From Gnetum montanum (lineage: Eukaryota; Streptophyta; Gnetopsida; Gnetales; Gnetaceae): DNA of 64,000 nucleotides. The number at the start of each line of letters is the position of its first letter. Position 1 is the first letter of the stretch. Location: assembly GCA_015680685.1 (NCBI GenBank), contig MNCI01033465.1, positions 517,090 to 581,089 on the forward strand. Direction: 5' to 3'. The translations under genes were made by a program, and so were the position numbers. Of this stretch, positions 34,281-45,530 are shown in pieces. The notes beneath the pieces are model-generated. The model was not told the DNA's origin. It did no database searches and saw only the letters and a list, made by a program, of their open reading frames with translations.

Positions 34281-37135
34281 ATGGCACCAAGATCAAAATG
34301 CTCATAGGAAGGAGAACCCTTCCAACTAAGGGAGAAACGACCTAGAGCTGGAAGGGGACAACAAGAACAAGCCTAAGAACTACCAAAGGAAACCCATGCA
34401 ATGGGACCTATTTGAGAGAAGCCCAAAGTAAAATTTTTTTGATAGATTCTAGAAGAAGAAGTGCCAACAGAGTAATCAAAACAAGGGGAAGCACTAGGAC
34501 CCATGCCAAGGCTTGAAGTCACTTTAACTCAAGATTGCCTTGACATCATTAGACCCCAAGAGATCCAATGCTCGATTCTCTAAGAATTGAACTTCAGGCC
34601 ATTTCTGGAGAAAGCTCCAGAAGAAGTCAAAACATAATTGCAAACCTCTCCCATATGGCCAATCATCACCTTCAGTGGGGAGTGGTACATGGGAGAGACA
34701 TATCTCTTTTGGAACAACAAAAGGCTAGGGTCCATAGTAAAAATCAAGGATATTCAAGTGCTTACTTGGCTGAGGCTATCACACAGGCATTGGGGTTTCA
34801 TGATATTGGGACATAGTTGGTAGAGCTATCAACACAAGGTGACCTTAAGGCCAAAATGGAGTGGAATTAGTGGTGTTATGGGGTTAATCGTAAGGAATTC
34901 AGTGCGCTTACATTGGTAGAGCACATCTACTTCAAGATAGTGTCCTATCACCTTAATTCAATGATGAGGCCTAGCAAGGTGATCGCCTTTTCTACCTAAG
35001 CATGTGCCACTCTAAGTGGGAGATTTTCTATAAACCTTGCATAGCTAATTTATTTAGAGATTGAAAAATGCTTCAAGAAAAAAAATGTGGAAGCAAAACC
35101 TTGCCCTTTCCATGCCTCATTTGGAAACTTTGTAAAAGGGTAGGAATCATCTACTACACCAATGACACAATCAGACATGATCCTTCGGCTTCATGACCTA
35201 AATCATGAAAGATAAGACAACTACCATAGCTAAAGAAGAAGAGCAGTTGCCACCTCCATTGCCTACTCAAGAAATAAAGTGGAAGGCATATGCAGCCATT
35301 GAATGCTTGCATAAGATTCAACAGTAGCTTTTGCATGGGTAAGAGTAGCGTGCAAGGATGAGTAGTGCGGGCCCATCTATGTATTGACTAACAATGTGTC
35401 AGCTTAATGACATGGCTCAGATAATTAGCTTGATGGAAAGGGGTAGGCCAATATTTTCTACCCAACAAACGAAGTTGCCTGTGAGGTCTAATCTCAATGC
35501 TCGAGAGGTAACAATGTCATTATTACAACACCATTTATTCCCAAAAATCTTTGGGAATGCTGCCTTCTTCTCAGTGCATTTGGAGAAAGGTGAAGGGGCC
35601 ACTGTATTGGTGATGCAGGACCAAAGGTAAGAGAGTACGACTGAAGTAGTTGCTGACCACATCACTGAAGCACTTAATGCACCTGCAACATTTGTACCAG
35701 ACATATTTACACTTCGAGTTGTGTAGACATTCGTAGGCATGGTCAACGAAATATTGCATGTAGCCCAGCATGAAGAATTTCTAGATTACTTGGTGAGGAC
35801 CAAGCAACCGATTCTAGATATCTTTGATCTTCTAGATAACATCACTGTAACTCAGTAAAAGTTGCTAGAAGTAAGAGGTAAATGTATCATCTTGGAGGGG
35901 CAACTTGAAATGGCTCAAGCATAGAATCAATGCTTGGCCATGAAGGTTGCCAAATTACGTGCCCATCTTGTTGACCTTGTGCTTCTCAGCCTTGCAATAA
36001 CCAGAGATGAAGCTTTTCAATAGCTTCAAGAACAATTTAAGAAGGCTGAGGAGGAAGTAGTCATGGCCATCTTCAACCAGTGTGTAGTAGAAGTAAAGAC
36101 ATATTTAGTTCAGAAGGGCTTGGTTTAGATGTGCTAGGAGAACGAAGCACTGACTACAGAAAATCATTGCCTATGCAATGTTGATGCCCAAAAAGAACAA
36201 ATGTAAGAATTCATTCAATAGTAGGAGTAGCTAGCTAGGGTGAATATTGAATTGAGAAAATTGGCCACAAAAAATTGCAATTTGTCTATGGGGGAAGTTT
36301 GTGCCTTATGCTAGAAATTTGCCATTGAGATCACTACCCAGAAAAATGAAGCTTTGATGTTTGAAAAATTTTAAATCACTATAGAGACTAGGTTGGCTTG
36401 CAAAAGGAAGAAAATTTGAAGCACATCCAGATGGCAAAGGCAAAAGTAAATGAGGCCCTCCAGCAACTTCAACAAGAAAGAGAAGTATAATGGCCCATCA
36501 TTGATGGGATTGATGCTTATAATAGAGTGGAGATCTACCTAAGGGAGTTGTAGATTGAAGAGATGACATAATACATGAAGTTGGCCAATCTCTGCTATGT
36601 GAACTTGGTAATGTTGACTACTAGACAGTTGTAGTCAAAGTTGGAAAAATAAGTGGCTAGCTTGTACTTGCTATACGAGGTAGTGTTCAAACACCATGAA
36701 GACACCAAGTAGAAGCTTGAGACTATAAATGTTGAACTCAAAGTTCTCAGAGCATGATTCATGGATCAACGATCAACTACTGAGAACTTGGACAAAATAA
36801 TGAATGATTACCAAGAGCTGAAGGATGCAGTTAGAGCATTTGACATTGAATAGAAATAATTCGCTGCCTAATTTATCAATGTAAAGGAGCTCATTCCAAC
36901 AATTCCATGTCCTTGGGATGTGCCCATTCCAACCCACATTGGTGAAGCTCCATGGATGATACACGATCCTAGAAGTAAGAAGGAGAAAATGAAAGCATTA
37001 CAAGATGCTTTCCACCTTTCACTAGAAGTTATAGCAGCAGTGGGATAACCACAACTACCTCGATTATTGCATGTTCTTGAAGCTAGTGAAGGTCCCTCAG
37101 AACCTTAGGAGCCACCACCTCCTAAGACTATCTAA
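34281..37135 (+). pseudogene. aORF of C: coiled-coil accessory protein, broken
   Basis: About 951 codons, colinear with the aORF of B. The N-terminal basic start is followed by the 'putative plant transposon protein'-like region (about 34520-35150) with WPIITFSGEWYMGETYLFW (about 34659-34715). A segment GEGATVLVMQDQR (about 35591-35629) is shared with B. A long Glu/Lys/Gln-rich region (about 35740-36760) looks like coiled coil. The tail is Pro-rich (EPPPPKTI before TAA at 37133-37135). Stops are frequent and mostly TAG. Directly upstream of the 3' LTR, in the env position of Athila elements, but no membrane segment is visible. Confidence 0.7.
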
Positions 37136-37363
37136 CCTTCTCCATCAACTTCACACCATTGGAGGGCATGTTGTCCAAGTTTGAAGAGTCACATCATGGT
37201 GTTCAATTTTGTGTCATGAACACCATAATTTTTGTAATGTGTTGATCTGTACACTAAGGTACTCAGTTTTGTCAAGTCAGTTATTTTGTTTTGTTTTGTT
37301 AAGACTTAATCAATAACCCCATACTTTCCAATTTTATAAAGGAACTAGAGGATGGGTTTTCAT

Positions 37364-37378
37364 TCAGTCGTGAGGGTA
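37364..37378 (+). other. 3' polypurine tract of C
   Basis: TCAGTCGTGAGGGTA directly before the 3' LTR. Confidence 0.78.
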
Positions 37379-38276
37379 TGATGAGTCATCAACATGGCCT
37401 CATCGACTAGATGTCATTGACAAGGTCCCATTGATGTATGCAATGATGCGTCAACAAGGCCCCATCGATGTAGGGTCCACTTTTCAGCTATAAATATGTG
37501 CATACCATCTGCATTTATGGCAACGAGATTTGAGTAGTAGCCAAACTATTGCAATGTTTACATTTTAAAGTTAAAATATTTCTTTGGAGTGCCTACAAAA
37601 GGAGCCATTGAATGTACAAAACTTTATTCGAGCATTATTGTACCTAAGCATGATAGTGTGTGTAAGAATAAAGATGAGCTTTCTGATAAACCTTGTAGCA
37701 TTTTGGATAGATTAAATATTTCATTATGCATTTAATGTTTTTAATGAGTTATTTGATATTTTCCAATAATTAAACTAATTGAGATAATTAAGCAATATCA
37801 GCTAGATAGATTAAATACATAAGTACGATCGCTTTATGCGTAACATGTATTCACTTGGTAATCCCAGTAGTGTTAGTGCTTGATGCACCTAGTAGTATAG
37901 CTCTTGGTAACCTAGTAGTCGATATGTGGGTTCAGGACATGTGCAGAAAGTGGAAATGGATGCTTATGTTAGGATTAGTTAGAAACTAGCTAGTTAGTTA
38001 ATTTAGATTAGTCATTAAATTGCTCTATCTCTCTCTCTTCAAGCACCCAAAAACATAAAACATAAAATGATAAAAATGATATGCCTCAATTAGTATTAAC
38101 CATACCATTATGCTTTACAAGTGTGATTAGGAAGACAATGAATGACCTTAGGGCAGGGTTCACTTCCTAAAAGATTAGTGTACTAGAAACTGTAAAGTCC
38201 ACGGAATTCAACTGGATCGTGCGTGCACGCTTTATGATTCATATGGTTGGGTGTAGGGGTACCTCACTGCTCATCA
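37379..38276 (+). repeat. 3' LTR of C
   Basis: 898 bp, the same length as the 5' LTR and colinear with it. Starts TGATGAGTCATC, ends GCTCATCA. Differences from the 5' copy are mainly transitions. Confidence 0.93.
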
Positions 38277-38281
38277 CCAAG
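38277..38281. repeat. Target site duplication of C, right
   Basis: CCAAG, identical to 25707-25711. Confidence 0.9.
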
Positions 38282-38832
38282 GTAGCGCATGTCACATGAA
38301 AACAAAACATAACTTTACTTCTAAATTTTTTATTATTATTTTTAAATGAAATATTTTCATAAGCTATATTTATTTATTTTCCTCTGTAACTAATGTTGTG
38401 AACTTTAATCATGCGTAACAAACACAACAAGAATCCAAATCAAATTTTTTTTGAACCTACAAGATCCTTATCAAATGCTCTACACATTCACATGCCAAAA
38501 TCACACTCAAACATCATGCAACATAACACTATCATGCAAATGCATAAATACCAAAATCACACATAAAGCATAAAGACATACTGGATAGGTGCTCTTGTAC
38601 CCCAATCCAACACCCCTGCCAACAACCTCACCTGTCTAACACATCACATAGGGCTAGTGTACATAATAATGTTAGTTAAGCATTTGAAGACATCATAATC
38701 GTAACATAAAGATGAAGCCTCATAACATATAACATACATTTATATTACATTAACTTGTCTCTAACAACCCACACGTAATGTATAGATCGTAAGCATATGA
38801 CCATACATAATGTCTTTGGATGGGATATAACA
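38282..38832 (-). mobile_element. Element I: chromovirus-type LTR, right fragment
   Basis: Non-coding. On the minus strand the LTR begins TGTTATATCCCATCC at 38832, right after a polypurine tract (CTCAAGGAGGAAGAG, 38847-38833), which follows a chromodomain. This is the usual order at the 3' end of a chromovirus. Confidence 0.6.
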
Positions 38833-38847
38833 CTCTTCCTCCTTGAG
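38833..38847 (-). other. Polypurine tract of element I
   Basis: CTCAAGGAGGAAGAG on the minus strand immediately before the LTR start. Confidence 0.6.
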
Positions 38848-38970
38848 AATCTTCCTCTCGGTAGATCTTAGGATGAGTTGTGCACATCTGAATCTCCACC
38901 TCCCAAGTAGCCTTTGAAGCTCCATGTCTACTCCATAAAATCTTGACCATAGGTATAACTTTACATATAA
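38848..38970 (-). pseudogene. Integrase chromodomain end of element I
   Basis: A minus-strand fragment of about 40 codons reading IPMVKILWSRHGASKATWE and then EIQM...HPKIY. This matches the chromodomain at the C-terminus of chromovirus integrases, where VKVLW and ATWE are typical. Such domains are thought to steer insertion to particular chromatin. The rest of integrase and pol is gone: at about 38970 the sequence switches abruptly to Ty1/copia RNase H. Confidence 0.65.
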
Positions 38971-40806
38971 CCAATGATATCTAACATCTATGTGCTTTGT
39001 GCAAGAATGATATATATTAAGTTTGCTTAAATCAATTATAGTTTGATTATCACAATACACTACACACTTTGCTTACTCTACCTTGATGGTAGAAAGTGCA
39101 AACACATTTTGTAGTTTAGAAAACCAAGAGAGAACTCCTTGTGTAAACAAATATTAAGAAGTAGACTTCTTTCCATCGAGATCTCCATCCAAAAGCTTCT
39201 GAGATTAGTGTAGATCCTCCCAAGCATAAGCATATATTTGAAATTCTCCTTAGGTATCGAAGCATCCATTTTATCACTTTCTAATGTTAAGAGCATTAAG
39301 AAACCTACTTACAATGCCAACTGCATAAGCAATGTCTAGTTAGGTGTAAACCATGGCATATGTTAAACTTTACCAACTACTAAAGAATAAGGAATAGATA
39401 CCATCTCTTCTTTCTCTTCTTTGTAGAAATCATGCTTTCTTGCTCACCTTGAAATAACTAACGAGTGGTGTACTAATTGGATTAACATTCTTTATGTTGA
39501 ACCTTTCTAGCTTTGATTGTTATATTTCTCTTGTGACAACCATAGCTTCTTAGTTTTTCTATCATGAATAATTATCATACTCAAGATTTTCTATGCTAAT
39601 TCTAAGTCCTTCATGTCAAAGGACTTAAATAGCTATTCTTTCAACCCACTAATTAGGTGAGCATCTTATCCCATTGTAGCATATCATCTACATATAATCA
39701 TAGGACTATGAACTTCTCACTAGGGAAATATTTAAAGTAAACACATCAATTATAACATGTTCTTAAGTATCATGACTCATTATAAATGAGATAAACCATT
39801 TTTAACAATGCATGGGTGCTTGCTTCAACCCATACACACTCTTCTTTAACTTGCAAACCATGTGTTCCTTTTCCTTAACTTTAAAATATTTTGGCTATTT
39901 CATATAAATCTTTTCATCCAAATCATCATGTAGAAAAGTGGTTTTCACATCTAGTTGTTTACGTTCAAGGTTCATGTTGGTTGTTAAACTAAGAATTGTT
40001 TGAATTCAAGCCATTTTAACAACTAGAGAAAAGATATCATCAAAATCAATACCTTTTTTTATCCAAAACGTTTCACTACCAAACAAGACTTGTGTTTGAC
40101 CAACTTGCAATTTTCATCTTTCTTGAGCTTAAAAACCCATTTACTTTCGAGTGAATTTTTATGCTTAGGAAGCTCAACCAACTCATATGTGAAGCTTTTC
40201 TACAATGAGCTTATCTCTTTTTTCATAGCTTGTAACCAACATGTTCTATCATTGTGAGTTAATACTTTTTTGAAAATTATGTAGCTTTTCCTCATTAGTA
40301 AGAAGGCTATACTCAAAAGTAGGGTATCTAGATGATGGCTATTGTTCTCTTACAACATCCTAACTTGAGGTGGTATATAGTCTCTAGCTAGGATGCTTGA
40401 TTTCCTTGTTCAATTGCATTATCACTAATAAATTTTGGATGGTCATTACTAACATCTTCTTTTACCTCTTTAGTATATGATGAACGAGAAAGGGATGTTT
40501 TATCAAGAATCGCCTCAATCGCATACCTAGTATTTTCACCTTTCTTACTATTTGTAATGGTTTCATTCTTGCAAAAGACTACATCTCTTTTTCTTTTTGG
40601 ATCTCATAGTCTACATTTAAACTCTTCATCCTCATATCCATCAAATATGCATGACAATGTTTTAACATCAAGCTTGACTCTCTATTATTTGGGCATACGT
40701 GCAAAAGCCTTGCATCCAAACACCTTCAAGTGAGAGTAAGTAGCATCTTTCCTTGTCTAAACTCTTTTTAGAATTTCAAAATCCAAAGGGATTACCCATT
40801 GATTAT
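38971..40806 (-). pseudogene. Element H: Ty1/copia pol remnant
   Basis: Minus-strand remnant of integrase, RT and RNase H. Reading from the right: the integrase C-terminal part has YSHLKVFGCKAFARMPK (about 40740-40690) and DEEFKCRL, followed by RDVVFCKNET (to about 40560). RT shows KWVFKLKKDENCKLVKH (about 40145-40095), and a damaged YVDD region near 39690. RNase H shows CDNQTIIDLSKLNIYHSCTK and HIDVRYHWL (about 39057-38972). Many stops and frameshifts. Gag, the integrase core and both LTRs are not seen. The right end is cut by element J; the left end is fused to the chromodomain of element I. Confidence 0.7.
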
Positions 40807-41290
40807 TGTGATATCCCATTTCTAAATATCATGGAAAACCTTAGATATACATTATATTGAATATTATGTGTATTAAACATGACAGGAATAATGTAGAATA
40901 AAATGAAAAGGAACTTTATTAATAAGGAAATTAGATTTGAATAATGTGTATTTGGGCTATGCTCGAAAGGTTCTTGGGGTTGTCTTTCTTTGGCATTTAT
41001 CCCTTAGAGGCAATCTAGCATTGCCACCATAGTTAGGCCTAGACCTAGCTAGAAGGGGTGATTAATCCATTCTTTGTGTCACTTTACATGATTCTTGTTA
41101 CTTGCCATCCTAGCTTTGCAACTCCATGTTGATACAACCTCTAGGTTATTAATATAAATATCTTAGTTCAGACTCTTAAAGGTTCCCTCAAGAGACATGT
41201 TCTTAACTACAATATGTCCTTTCATGTCTTATAACAATAATTACAACTCCATGTTACAAAATGATATCATTTAGAAATGAGGATGTAATA
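40807..41290 (-). repeat. Element J: LTR of a minus-strand element
   Basis: 484 bp with inverted ends: TGTGATATCCCATTTCTAAAT on the left against TATTACATCCTCATTTCTAAAT read from the right. On the minus strand it is preceded by a polypurine tract (GCTAAGGGGGTAGAT, 41305-41291), so it is probably a 3' LTR whose first base pair has mutated. No target duplication was found. Confidence 0.5.
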
Positions 41291-41305
41291 ATCTACCCCC
41301 CTTAG

Positions 41306-42536
41306 CTTTTATTCATCCTTGAACAAATATGTTTTTTCTTCATATTCGAATTCTTTAATTTTTTTAAAACAAGGTTTGATATTATCACTTAATCTATAAT
41401 GAAAATATAAGAAAGAAAGATATCTAAAGAAAATAAATCTATCATATCAATAACTTACATTAATTTTCTTGGAAATAACAAATAGTAAATTAAATGTTTA
41501 CTAACTACCAATCACAAGTCCCAATGAGAGTTACACTATGCATATCTTGTGTTATTTGGTTAACCAAATTAAAATAGGGCAAATTTTTATTTCTAGCTTG
41601 TATTACTTGAGACTATTTACTTACCTAATTTTCAAGAGTATAAGTTAAATAAAGAAATAAAATTAAGAAAAAAATAAGAAATAGAAAAAGAGTTAAGATC
41701 ACTTAATTTAGAATGAAAATATAAGAAAGAAAGATATATGAAGAAAATAAATCTATCATATCAGTAACTTACATTAATTCTCTTGGAAATAACAAATAGT
41801 GAATTAAAGGTTTACTAACTACTAATCATAAGTGCCAATGAGAGTTACACTATCCATATCTTGTGTTATTTGGTTAACCAAATGAAAATAGGACAAATTT
41901 TTATTCACAACTTGTATTACTTGAGACTATTTACTTACCTAATTTTCAAGAGTATAACTTAAATAAAGAAAGAAAAAAAGAAAAAAAAAAAGAAATAGAA
42001 ATAAGAGTTAAGAAGCTCCCTATTTTTCATCTCTCTTTGGGAATCAAGAAATGTAGTTAAATTTTAGTCATAAGGAAAATATGGTTGGATGAGCATATTC
42101 CTAATGGTAAAGTTTAATCTTACTTCTTAACTTCTTTTCTAGAAATTAACACTAGTAACTTGGTAACTTAGAAGAATTAAGTATCATAGCAAATATAATC
42201 TAAGGTCTCAACAAAGGATGATGTTAACTCATTTTCGATAATCATGGAAACATACTTAGTAAACTAGAGTCCGAATGATAACTATCTATGATCATCATTT
42301 ATTTCTAGGTTTGGAAATTTGACTTGTCTACTACTAACCCAAAATAGTTGAAATATACATTAGTTAATTAGATGGTGTGATGAATTAATGAAAACATTTT
42401 CTTTGAATTTGGCTCCCTTTCTAAATGATCTTTCACACATCTAGAGTTCAAGAATTAATAAATACCACTCCTTTTCTAATGGCCATGTTTTTAGTACTAA
42501 TGTTAAGGTAATCTGACTTCTTTGGAACCTTGATTG
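41306..42536 (-). other. Probable internal remnant of J, non-coding
   Basis: AT-rich, no recognisable coding domain. Dominated by the 314-bp tandem duplication. Assigned to J only because it lies inside its polypurine tract. Confidence 0.35.
41384..42012. repeat. ~314-bp tandem duplication
   Basis: 41384-41697 and 41698-42012 are head-to-tail copies (ATCACTTAAT start, GAGTTAAG end) with few differences. The second copy has a longer A-rich tract near its end (about 41969-41992). Relatively recent compared with its surroundings. Confidence 0.9.
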
Positions 42537-43178
42537 TGTAATAGTATGAGCCAAAATTGACTTGAGACTATCCTTTACTAATTAAAAAGTCTCAATTGAT
42601 TGTGAGAAATGATTTCAATAATGTATTTAAAAGGTCTTAGGTCCTTGTGAGCAATGACCAAGTTTACTAAACTTGTGATCATGAGGGCTCAGGTATATAG
42701 GTGTATTAGAGTTGGTTTTGAATTTGACATGAGCACATATCACTGACAAATTTCCATGGATGAGGATAGTTAAGGTCAATTAGGAAAGTTTGATGGTAGC
42801 CATATGAGAGTAGCTGATGTCAACAAGGAAAGCTTAGTAATGTGCTATTGTTGTATTCTAGAGTGAGATGTCTAGGTGTGTTACTATTGTATTGTAGATT
42901 AAGGTGTCTAGGTGGGTTATTGCTATGTTGTAAATCAAGGCATATAGGTGGGCTACTGCTATTTTGTAGAGTAAGGCATTTTTGTATCATCATTTTTGCT
43001 TTTTCTAATGAGAATCCTCCATTATCATGGACATAAGTGCCTCACTAAACCATGAAAAATCTTGTCTCTAATTTTTTCTATCTTTTGTTTCTTTAGTGTT
43101 TCATTATTTTTCTTGATATTTTATTACATGGTTCTACTATTTGGTTTTAGATTTTTTCCAGCATAATATTTTGTAACA
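42537..43178 (+). repeat. Element G: 5' LTR of a Ty1/copia element
   Basis: Starts at TGTAATAGTATGAGCC, which recurs as TCTAATAGTGTGAGCT at 45422, and ends TTGTAACA two bases before a tRNA-iMet-type primer site. Contains the 36-bp minisatellite at about 42842-42980. Confidence 0.6.
42842..42980. repeat. 36-bp minisatellite inside LTR of G
   Basis: About 3.8 diverged copies of a TTACTATTGTATTGTAGATT...GTCTAGGTGGG unit; the two middle copies are exactly 36 bp. Because 36 is a multiple of three it makes a repetitive open frame, which is not a gene. Confidence 0.8.
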
Positions 43179-43180
43179 AT

Positions 43181-43192
43181 TGGTATTAGAAT
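43181..43192 (+). other. Primer binding site of G (tRNA-iMet)
   Basis: TGGTATTAGAAT against the usual TGGTATCAGAGC complementary to initiator tRNA-Met; the standard copia primer site, two nt after the LTR. Confidence 0.65.
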
Positions 43193-43218
43193 AGGTAGTA
43201 GGATATAGTTACAAAAGA

Positions 43219-43400
43219 ATGGCCTCCAGGATTTCAAATAGAAATTTCAAGGTGGATAAATTTAATGGCATGAACAACTTTTGGCTATGAAAAATCAAGG
43301 TTAAAGATCTAGTTATTTAGAAAGGTCAGCATAAAGTGTTGCATGGGAAAGCAAAGAAACAAGCATTGTTGCAGTGGTGGCAATGACAATAGAGGCACGC
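43219..43400 (+). pseudogene. gag fragment of G
   Basis: Begins ATGGCCTCCAGG and reads MASRISNRNFKVDKF and NGMNNFWL, which fits the start of plant copia gag (KFDGTNF...W type). Two early stops. Similarity fades after about 43400, so most of gag and all of pol are missing. Confidence 0.6.
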
Positions 43401-44760
43401 AAAGGATGTAGTTTTTTAAAGTTTACATTTCCTTGTATTTGTAATATAACATTGGTGTCTCAGGATCCTTTTAGGGAGATTCACTTTTCATAACTTATAG
43501 TAATATCAATATCATGTCAATATAAGATTGTAGCTCTCTTTGTAACGGTGACTTTTCTTTTTAATTCTTAATAGTTTTGAGTAGCATAAGTCTTATTGAT
43601 TTGGTTGCTTACAAATCCTCTTATGATGAATAGAGTTACATTGTACTAATTTGATCATTTGATATTCATTTCTTAGTTTGGTAATTCACAACATCATCTT
43701 TGGGCTTGTTGTATCTCTAAGTTCTTCCTTGCTAAGAACTTCTTGTGTTTTGGTGATGTTGTTATTTTTGGCAGTGCATCCTCTTTTGGTTCATATTCAC
43801 TTCTCTATCATAAGATATAGTATACTTATGATTGTAGTTTATAACTCAATATATTATGAAATCTTGTACCTGGACTTGGTTCATTGTACTTTGTTTAAGT
43901 TTCTCCTGAAACTTAACTTCACAAAATTCTATCATACTTCATTAAGTCATTATGAACTTAACTTCACTGGTCTTACAAAATACTTCTTCATAATACCTTT
44001 CTCTTGGCTACATCCTTACGATGCCTACCTTTACCTATTACTCATGACAAGACTCTTAGGAATTTTCCTAGTTGGTCAATCTTACATGACCTAGGCCTTC
44101 TTGGGCTTCTTCAATTATTCATAGCTTGACCTATTATGGAATACTACCTCAATCATAGCCTATCATTTTTCATAGTTATCTTCTTCATTCCATCATAATC
44201 TTCCAGATGGTATTCTCTTCCTCTTTATGAAGCTAGACTAGATTATATATGACTTACCTTGGATCTTGTCTTGTCCTATTTAGGAAGCTATATTTAATCT
44301 TCACTTATTTTAATTTAATTCACTTCTTTCACCTTGTGGTTCTAGAGCTTAGGTTCTCATTACAACTCTTGTGCTTCATAGCATCTTCCATCATGGTAGC
44401 ATACTCCTATTCGATCTTTCATAATTTTACGAATTGTTGTGGTTCATAAACACTTTTGTATTATGAACATTATTTTTTATATTATTGTTTCACCACTATT
44501 ATTCCTCATTGTTACATATTTCATGATGTTCCTTATTATTCCATATTAATTTACTTTATTCCACTTGATCTTCTTATCTTATTCTTATTTCTCCACTTCT
44601 TCTTCATATAGTATGAAGTGAGAACTTAGGGTCTTTTATTCTTCATAAAGAGTTGTGATTCTTTACTGAACCATCAAAATCATTTGTAATTATTGATAGA
44701 TTAAGTAAAATAACTAATGATTGCATCTGAACTTAGGAGTATACTCTAACATAGTTGGCA
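43401..44760. other. Unassigned AT-rich DNA inside G
   Basis: Pyrimidine-rich on the plus strand. A 138-codon frame at 43678-44094 is Leu/Phe/Tyr-rich, as expected from T-rich DNA, and has no recognisable domain. I see no pol motif in either strand. Confidence 0.5.
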
Positions 44761-44761
44761 A

Positions 44762-45179
44762 TTATGGTATTGTGAGGACCAAGTAAGTTGGTAGTGCTAG
44801 TGACATAGATGATGAAGAAGTTGAAGCATTTATGTGTGATGGCCATTTCAAGGTTGCTACATTCATAGGGTCAAATGAGGTATCCAATGTTGTAGTGTAC
44901 CATGATGATGCAATTAGAGCACCATGGACACTCAATGAGGTTACTATGGTAGGTAGCATCCACATTGGTATTTGCGAGGGCATTGGTGGTGGCCATGATA
45001 CGACATCAATCGACAAGTATCTAGATGCTAGTGTAGAGATCCAATGTAGACATGAAGCACAAGACATTAAGGAAAAATGTGCTAATGATGGAGGCCTAAC
45101 TAAGGTAGTGGTGCAAGGCATGGTGGAGACCTGTAGTGAATTCAACCATGTAGTTCGCAATGACGATGATGTTGAGTAA
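44762..45179 (+). other. Unrecognised open frame between the LTRs of G
   Basis: A 115-codon frame at 44832-45179 (open further upstream apart from one TAA), more GC- and Gly/Asp/Val-rich than the DNA around it (GICEGIGGGHDTTSIDKYLD). Its reverse complement is also open for 153 codons (44762-45223), so the coding strand is uncertain. I do not recognise a family. It may be a remnant of captured host sequence or of copia gag-pol. Confidence 0.3.
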
Positions 45180-45421
45180 CTTGAAGCATAAGGATGTTCG
45201 TAGCTACTTAAGGATGCTAACACTGAGCAATGTCTAGTAGCAATGTTTTAGGGTGATGGTGTCAGTGAGGAAGTGCCTATTGAGGATAGATGTGTTTATT
45301 TGCAAATGATTCACTTAGTGGTGCTTGAACTTCTTAAAGCTTTGTTAAAGGTAGCTAAGTAAGTAATTTGGAGGATTTAATGAAAAAGATATAAGAATCA
45401 ATTTTGGCTCAAGGTGAAGTA

Positions 45422-45530
45422 TCTAATAGTGTGAGCTAAAATTAGCATTAGACTATCCTTCACTAATTAAAAATTTTGAGGTCATTATAAGAATTGATCT
45501 CATTACTATATTTAAAATATCTTAGGTCAT
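45422..45530 (+). repeat. 3' LTR fragment of G, cut by F
   Basis: About 109 bp similar to 42537-42648 (GAGCTAAAATT, GACTATCC, ACTAATTAAAAA, CTTAGGTC). Preceded by GGCTCAAGGTGAAG, a usual copia polypurine context. The LTR of F begins at 45531 inside it. Confidence 0.6.

Larger units (their letters stand above)
25712..38276 (+). mobile_element. Element C: Athila-like retrotransposon with pol and aORF
   Basis: 12.6-kb insertion with two 898-bp LTRs and perfect CCAAG duplications. Order: LTR, tRNA-Asp-type primer site, gag (with a deletion), protease, RT, RNase H, integrase, 2.3-kb spacer with an internal polypurine tract, splice acceptor, aORF, polypurine tract, LTR. All coding parts carry stops. 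It is the most complete pol-bearing copy in the window and the reference used here for aligning A, B, D and E. Confidence 0.9.

Noticed and set aside
42842-43036. Cys/Leu repeat frame
   Set aside because: A 36-bp minisatellite within a copia LTR; 36 is divisible by three, which makes the frame look regular.
43678-44094. 138-codon hydrophobic frame that might be a membrane protein
   Set aside because: T-rich DNA gives Leu/Phe/Tyr-rich frames by composition; no domain, no conservation and no start context.
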